In this document: positions 59,812 through 64,000 of the stretch, piece after piece
Numbering within the stretch: the first letter of the stretch is position 1
Layout: each line of letters opens with the position of its first letter
Source: Leptospira langatensis
Lineage (GTDB): Bacteria > Spirochaetota > Leptospiria > Leptospirales > Leptospiraceae
Direction: 5' to 3'
DNA: 64,000 nucleotides
Assembly (NCBI RefSeq): GCF_004770615.1
Contig: NZ_RQER01000010.1
Location: 1 to 64,000 of the forward strand
Program-made: the position numbers and the translations under genes
Notes under the pieces: model-generated
What the model was told of the DNA's origin: nothing
What the model saw: only the letters and a program-made list of their open reading frames with translations
The model's database searches: none

Positions 59812-60252
59812 ATGCTTCCCGTAATACAAATAAATTATTTAGCAATAGCTGCAGGGATCGTTTCTAATATCGTACTTGGATTCTTATGGTACGGACCGCT
59901 TTTCGGCAAGATCTGGATGAAAGAAATGGGCCTTGAGAATATGGAGCCGAATACTAAGGAGATGTTCAAGTCCTTGGGATTTATGGTTTTAGGCTCCTTC
60001 TTGACGGCTTTTGTTTTGTCTCATAGCATTCTCGTATGGAAGCCTTCTTCCTGGAATTTGCAAGGAGACGGACCTGGTTGGGTGTATGCGGCTTATGCTG
60101 CAGGTTTTACTTGGCTCGGTTTTTATATTCCGTTGCTTTTCGGGTCCGTTACCTGGGAAGGAAAATCCTGGAAATTGTTTTTTATCAACGCGTTCTACTA
60201 TCTAGTTTCTCTTTCTGCAATGAGTTTCATACTTGCAGCCTGGCCCGCCTAA
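59812..60252 (+). CDS. DUF1761 family membrane protein
   Basis: 146 aa with four membrane segments (about 8-26, 50-70, 89-110, 122-143). NYLAIAAGIVSNIVLGFLWYGPLFGKIWMKEMG at the start (quoted to show the WYGPLFGK motif) and the second-helix GFMVLGSFLTAFVLSH are the DUF1761 signature. Function of the family is unknown. AAAAGGAGAACC before ATG is a strong ribosome site. A stem-loop follows at 60305. Confidence 0.85.
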   Translation: MLPVIQINYLAIAAGIVSNIVLGFLWYGPLFGKIWMKEMGLENMEPNTKEMFKSLGFMVLGSFLTAFVLSHSILVWKPSSWNLQGDGPGWVYAAYAAGFTWLGFYIPLLFGSVTWEGKSWKLFFINAFYYLVSLSAMSFILAAWPA

Positions 60253-60304
60253 ACTAGACTAACGTATTACTTGCGATCTAAGGATCAAAGTAATCCCTAA
60301 AAAG

Positions 60305-60335
60305 AGGCGAATGACAATCGGATTGTCCTTCGCCT
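60305..60335 (+). terminator. stem-loop after DUF1761 gene
   Basis: AGGCGAA (60305-60311), mismatch, GACAAT, loop CGG with flanking A/T, ATTGTC, mismatch, TTCGCCT (60329-60335). A long stem of about 13 bp; followed by TCTC rather than a pure T-run. Confidence 0.5.
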
Positions 60336-60392
60336 TCTCAATCGAAACTTCCAAATGAAAATCCTATTATCTTACGGATCGGTCCTTCTCGA

Positions 60393-62447
60393 TTGTCTTT
60401 AAAAAAATGGCGTAATATCATTCTGCTCCTTCCTGCTACGGTCGGTATCTTAGTTCTTTTAGGCTGGACCTTTGACATAGAACCCTTGAAAAGACCGAGA
60501 CCAACCTGGGTCGCCATGAACCCTATGTCGGGTCTTTGCTTTATCCTCTCGAGTTTGGCTTTGTTCGTATTTTCCGATCTTAAAAAAGAAAAGAGGGAGC
60601 AAGTAATACTTCTTCGGGTCTTCGCTTTCTCTTTGATCGCAGTCGGTTTTAGCAGACTTCTTTCCGTTTTTGGGGCCTTGGATCTTGGAGTCGATCAGAT
60701 CTTGTTCTCCGACAAATTGGCCAAGGATATTGTGAGCGGAGTGCCGAATCGCATGGCACCGAACACAGCATTCGATTTTTATTTATTAGGATTTTCTTTT
60801 CTATTCGCCACTCTGGAAAATCGCTATCTCAAATCGATTGCGAACTATTTAGCCCTGATAGTTATGCTTATCGGCCTATTCTCCGTCATGGGTTATCTGT
60901 ATCAGGTAAAGGAGTTTTACGGGGTATTGTCCTTTATCCCGATGGCGATCCATACTGCGATCTGCTTTATTGTTACGGCCTTGGTCTTTCTTTTCCAAAA
61001 CGGGAATTACGGATTTATGCAGGTCTTTACGAGCGGGTATTCTGGAGGAAGGATTGCAAGATTCCTGGCACCTTTCGTGATCTTGGTCCCGGTGATCTTC
61101 GGTTTCGTTCGGATCTATCTGCAACACTTGCATCCGGTGAGCGTGGAATTGGGAGTAGGGATCCTGATGACAGGGATCATTCTTTCCTTTTTCACTCTAG
61201 TTTGGTTTATCTCTGCGGAATTGAATCGAACGGATCTTGCTAGAACGGAGGCAGAGAACGAACTTTCTCGTTTGAATCATGACTTGGAAAAGATGGTCCA
61301 AACTCGGACCATGGATCTTTATAAAAGTGAGAATCGATTTCGTACGATCATAGAACAATTTCCGTATCCTGTCCTGACTTATACTCCGGAAGGAGTGTGT
61401 ACCGGTGCCAATCTAGCCTGGGAGGACATGTGGGAGACAAGAAGGGATAATTTAGTAGATTATAATATTTTAAATGATCCTCAAATGAGGTCTTCCGGAT
61501 TGATCCGCTGGGTAGAGAAGGCATTCCAGGGAGAGCCCTCTATTTCGGAGCCTTTTATATATGATCCTAAGGATATCGGAAAGGGGGGAAGGCCTCGTTG
61601 GTTGCAATTGATCTTCCATCCTATAAAAAATACGGCAGGAGTCCTTCTCGAGGTCATAACCGTTCAACAGGACATTACTTCAAACAAGGAAGCTGAGAAT
61701 CAGATCCGGTCCTTGAATAATGATCTAGAAGAGAGAGTCAAGAAGAGGACCGAGCAATTGGAGCTGGCTAACAAGGAACTCGAATCCTTTTCCTATTCCA
61801 TCTCCCATGACTTAAGGGCGCCGATCCGAGGCATTAGCGGATTTACTCAGATCTTATTAGAGGATTACGGACCTCAATTGGATGCGGAAGCAATGAGGAT
61901 CATCGGAAAGATCATAGAGAATGCGAAACAGATGGGCCAGCTTGTCGACGATCTACTGGAGTTCTCTAGACTGGGAAGAACGGAGTTAACTGAGAGAGAA
62001 GTCCAGATGAAAGACTTGGCTCTCTTCGTATTCAACGAGTTGAAAGGTGCAGAGTTCGACCGAGAGATTAAATTCGAAATTTCTAATTTACCGATGATCA
62101 AAGGGGATCAATCGGTCATTCGACAATTATGGATAAATCTGATCTCGAACGCCATCAAATATACTCGTAAAAAGGAAGTCGCTTACATCGAGATCGGGTT
62201 TAAACAAGCGGATGAAGAGGTCGTATTCTTTGTGAAGGATAATGGGGCCGGCTTCAATATGCAGTATTATCATAAATTATTTGGGGTCTTTCAGAGACTT
62301 CATTCAAATTCGGATTTTGAAGGAACCGGCGTCGGGCTTGCGATTGTAAAGAGGATCGTTTCCCGTCATGGAGGAAGGATCTGGGCGGAATCCAAAGAAG
62401 GAGAAGGGACCACTTTCTATTTCACATTGCCGGGTCATTCCGAATAG
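60393..62447 (+). CDS. membrane-bound PAS sensor histidine kinase
   Basis: 684 aa, TTG start. A membrane part of about seven to eight segments (about 8-280) is followed by a coiled linker (RTEAENELSRLNHDLEKMVQTR), a PAS domain (about 315-435: FRTIIEQFPYPVLTYTPEGVC, VQQDITSNKEAE), a second coiled linker, and a HisKA domain with SYSISHDLRAPIRGISGF (His of SHDLR). The ATPase has WINLISNAIKYTRK (N), VFFVKDNGAGFN (G1) and GTGVGLAIVKRIVSRHGGRI (G2). No response regulator is adjacent, so it is an orphan. The signal is probably sensed in the membrane. Confidence 0.9.
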   Translation: MSLKKWRNIILLLPATVGILVLLGWTFDIEPLKRPRPTWVAMNPMSGLCFILSSLALFVFSDLKKEKREQVILLRVFAFSLIAVGFSRLLSVFGALDLGVDQILFSDKLAKDIVSGVPNRMAPNTAFDFYLLGFSFLFATLENRYLKSIANYLALIVMLIGLFSVMGYLYQVKEFYGVLSFIPMAIHTAICFIVTALVFLFQNGNYGFMQVFTSGYSGGRIARFLAPFVILVPVIFGFVRIYLQHLHPVSVELGVGILMTGIILSFFTLVWFISAELNRTDLARTEAENELSRLNHDLEKMVQTRTMDLYKSENRFRTIIEQFPYPVLTYTPEGVCTGANLAWEDMWETRRDNLVDYNILNDPQMRSSGLIRWVEKAFQGEPSISEPFIYDPKDIGKGGRPRWLQLIFHPIKNTAGVLLEVITVQQDITSNKEAENQIRSLNNDLEERVKKRTEQLELANKELESFSYSISHDLRAPIRGISGFTQILLEDYGPQLDAEAMRIIGKIIENAKQMGQLVDDLLEFSRLGRTELTEREVQMKDLALFVFNELKGAEFDREIKFEISNLPMIKGDQSVIRQLWINLISNAIKYTRKKEVAYIEIGFKQADEEVVFFVKDNGAGFNMQYYHKLFGVFQRLHSNSDFEGTGVGLAIVKRIVSRHGGRIWAESKEGEGTTFYFTLPGHSE

Positions 62448-62530
62448 GAATAGAAACGGTTAGAATTCTACTTGGCAGAGTAGAAAATGATCCGCAAGGT
62501 ATGAAAGTATTTTGCAGGTATTCAAAAGAA

Positions 62531-63550
62531 ATGAATTTTATTTTTCTCCTTCGCTTCTTAAGGATTGCGATCCTTTCCTTCGTTCTATTACAAAACTGTT
62601 TAACTCCTTCCGGAAATATTTTGGAATACAAGGCGCATTTTGTCCAAAGCGATCCGGAGGACATCCAACCGAAGATCCAAAATGGGAAAATCAGAGTCAC
62701 ATATCTGGGAACTAGCTCACTTTTGTTAGATGATGGAGAGACCCAAATATTGACAGATGGTTTCTTCTCCAGACCTTCTTTATTTCGCACTGCGTTCCGA
62801 AAAATTTCCTCTAACGAAGAAGAGATCAAATACGTAATGCTTCTCGCAGGAATTAAGAAATTAAAGGCGATCTTCGTTTGTCATTCGCATTACGATCATT
62901 CTATGGATGCCCCTTTTATTGCAAAGGAAACCAATTCCAAATTATTCGGCTCCATTTCCACATTGCAAATCGGAAGGGGAGAAGGCCTCCCTGAGGAGCA
63001 AATGGCGCTTTTCGAACCTGGAAAAAAGATCCAGATCGGAAAGTTTAGGATCACCGTCCTAGAATCCAAACATACTCCTCCTTTCCGTATATTAGGAAAA
63101 ACAAATGCTTCTGACCCGAATCGGCCTCATCTAACCGAGCCATTGAAGCAGCCTGCAAAAGCGGAAGACTATATAGAGGGTGGGACCTATGATTTCTTGG
63201 TCGAGCACGGAAAGAATTCCTTACTGATCAAAGGCAGCACGAACTATCTAGAAGGAGCTTGGAAAGATCTAAAGGTAGATGTTCTATTTCTTGGAATTGC
63301 AATGCTAGGAAAGCTGGATGAAGACTTCCAAAATAAATTCTATACCGAAACTGTAGGAGCCGTTCATCCAAAGATCGTGATCCCTGTGCATTGGGATAAT
63401 TTCTTCAAACCTCTTAGCGAACCTTTAGAACCGAATTTAAGCATAGGCGACGATGTTAAGAAGGGAATGGAGTATATGATCCAACGTACATCTCAGGACG
63501 GGATACAATTTCAGATCTTAAGAGGATTCGGAAGCATTTTGCTATTTTAA
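62531..63550 (+). CDS. metallo-beta-lactamase-fold lipoprotein
   Basis: 339 aa from ATG 62531 (ATG 62501 possible). NFIFLLRFLRIAILSFVLLQNC is a signal peptide ending in the lipobox LQNC. The MBL fold is clear: VTYLGTSSLLLDDGETQILTDGFF, the HSHYDHSMD form of HxHxDH that binds zinc, then a SKHTPPF strand and PVHWDNFF near the end. It resembles the UlaG/RomA-type MBL branch that acts on phosphodiesters or lactones. It would act at the periplasmic or outer-membrane side. Single gene. Confidence 0.87.
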   Translation: MNFIFLLRFLRIAILSFVLLQNCLTPSGNILEYKAHFVQSDPEDIQPKIQNGKIRVTYLGTSSLLLDDGETQILTDGFFSRPSLFRTAFRKISSNEEEIKYVMLLAGIKKLKAIFVCHSHYDHSMDAPFIAKETNSKLFGSISTLQIGRGEGLPEEQMALFEPGKKIQIGKFRITVLESKHTPPFRILGKTNASDPNRPHLTEPLKQPAKAEDYIEGGTYDFLVEHGKNSLLIKGSTNYLEGAWKDLKVDVLFLGIAMLGKLDEDFQNKFYTETVGAVHPKIVIPVHWDNFFKPLSEPLEPNLSIGDDVKKGMEYMIQRTSQDGIQFQILRGFGSILLF

Positions 63551-63647
63551 CGATTTCTTCAGAGCGATACAAGGAATTCGTGTGGAAATCTGACGAAACG
63601 CTTTGTAGGATGTCCAACCTAATAATGAATAGGAAGGTATCTTATAT

Positions 63648-63992
63648 ATGATGCTTGATTGGAATGATTACCAAACTCAACTCAAGGCCGCAATGACAGA
63701 GGTCGCTCATTTGAATCCGGAGATCATTCGGGGATACAGGGGCCTGAGCGACTCCGGCGCAAAGACAGGTTTATTGGACGCTAAAACAAGAGAGTTGATC
63801 GCCATAGCAGTGGGTGTTACGCGCCAATGCGACGGATGTATTGTGACTCATGTGGATGCTGCAATGAAACAAGGTGCCACGAAAGAAGAGATTACGGAGG
63901 CTCTAAGCGTAGCTATTACAGTGAATGCGGGAGCAGCTCTTGTTTATTCCACTCGGGCCTTGGATGCATTTAAGGCCAAATCAACGACTTGA
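63648..63992 (+). CDS. carboxymuconolactone decarboxylase / AhpD-like protein
   Basis: 114 aa. LLDAKTRELIAIAVGVTRQCDGCIVTHVDAAMKQGATKEEI (in parts) is the family core, with C-x2-C and a His three residues on (CDGCIVTH), the peroxidase-active thiol motif of AhpD. VAITVNAGAALVYSTRALDAF ends the protein. The product should be a cytosolic helical oligomer working as thiol peroxidase or disulphide reductase rather than as a decarboxylase. AAGG lies about 11 nt before the first ATG. Confidence 0.9.
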   Translation: MMLDWNDYQTQLKAAMTEVAHLNPEIIRGYRGLSDSGAKTGLLDAKTRELIAIAVGVTRQCDGCIVTHVDAAMKQGATKEEITEALSVAITVNAGAALVYSTRALDAFKAKSTT

Positions 63993-64000
63993 TAAACAGC

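Overview
The window is chromosomal DNA from a spirochaete of the genus Leptospira. Four things point there: tRNA-Thr and tRNA-Trp ahead of secE-nusG-rplKAJL-rpoBC-rpsL-rpsG as one run with no fusA or tuf behind rpsG; an RpoB with Asn in the rifampicin pocket; many lipoproteins with loose spirochaetal lipoboxes (LSNC, ISNC, LQNC); and a wealth of class III cyclases, 7TMR-DISM sensors and a cyclic-nucleotide-gated K+ channel of the SthK/LliK kind. The species cannot be named from the sequence alone.

Region 1 (about 1-7200) is AT-rich and accessory. It reads as an integron gene-cassette array. Six to eight related attC-like sites end in GTTAGGC or a close variant, each lies behind a same-strand ORF, and no integrase is in view. 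Cassette cargo is a DUF4156-like lipoprotein, an AbiC-like membrane protein, a protein with an EVE/PUA-like N-terminus and a PD-(D/E)XK nuclease core, a small beta-rich protein, a suppressor-of-fused domain protein, a MazEF toxin-antitoxin pair with its own promoter and operator, and two more lipoproteins. Several cargos look like phage defence or stress functions. The right end of the array is decayed.

Region 2 (7.3-32.2 kb) is ordinary chromosomal content: membrane proteins, an S33 alpha/beta hydrolase, DUF2200, aroE-folC, a glycosyltransferase, two stand-alone GHKL ATPases, a probably inactive amidohydrolase, an S1-domain protein, trmL, uvrB, a rhomboid protease, cutA, a serine hydrolase, two DJ-1/PfpI proteins, a HAD phosphatase, an FMN reductase, an XRE regulator, two Cys-rich lipoproteins, a fatty acid hydroxylase/sterol desaturase family protein, a membrane-bound AraC regulator and a VapBC pair.

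Region 3 (32.5-44.7 kb) is the transcription and translation core from tRNA-Thr to rpsG, closed by a textbook terminator.

Region 4 (44.8-64 kb) is rich in signalling and lipid chemistry. A PAS adenylate cyclase is followed by a second desaturase/hydroxylase paralogue, a metallophosphoesterase, a GMC (cholesterol-oxidase-like) oxidoreductase and an alpha/beta hydrolase with Cys at the nucleophile position. Then come a membrane protein, an SDR, two paralogous 7TMR-DISM receptors with different outputs (adenylate cyclase and PP2C phosphatase), a cNMP-gated K+ channel, a DUF1761 protein, a PAS histidine kinase, a metallo-beta-lactamase-fold lipoprotein and an AhpD-like protein. Cyclase and channel together suggest local cAMP signalling.
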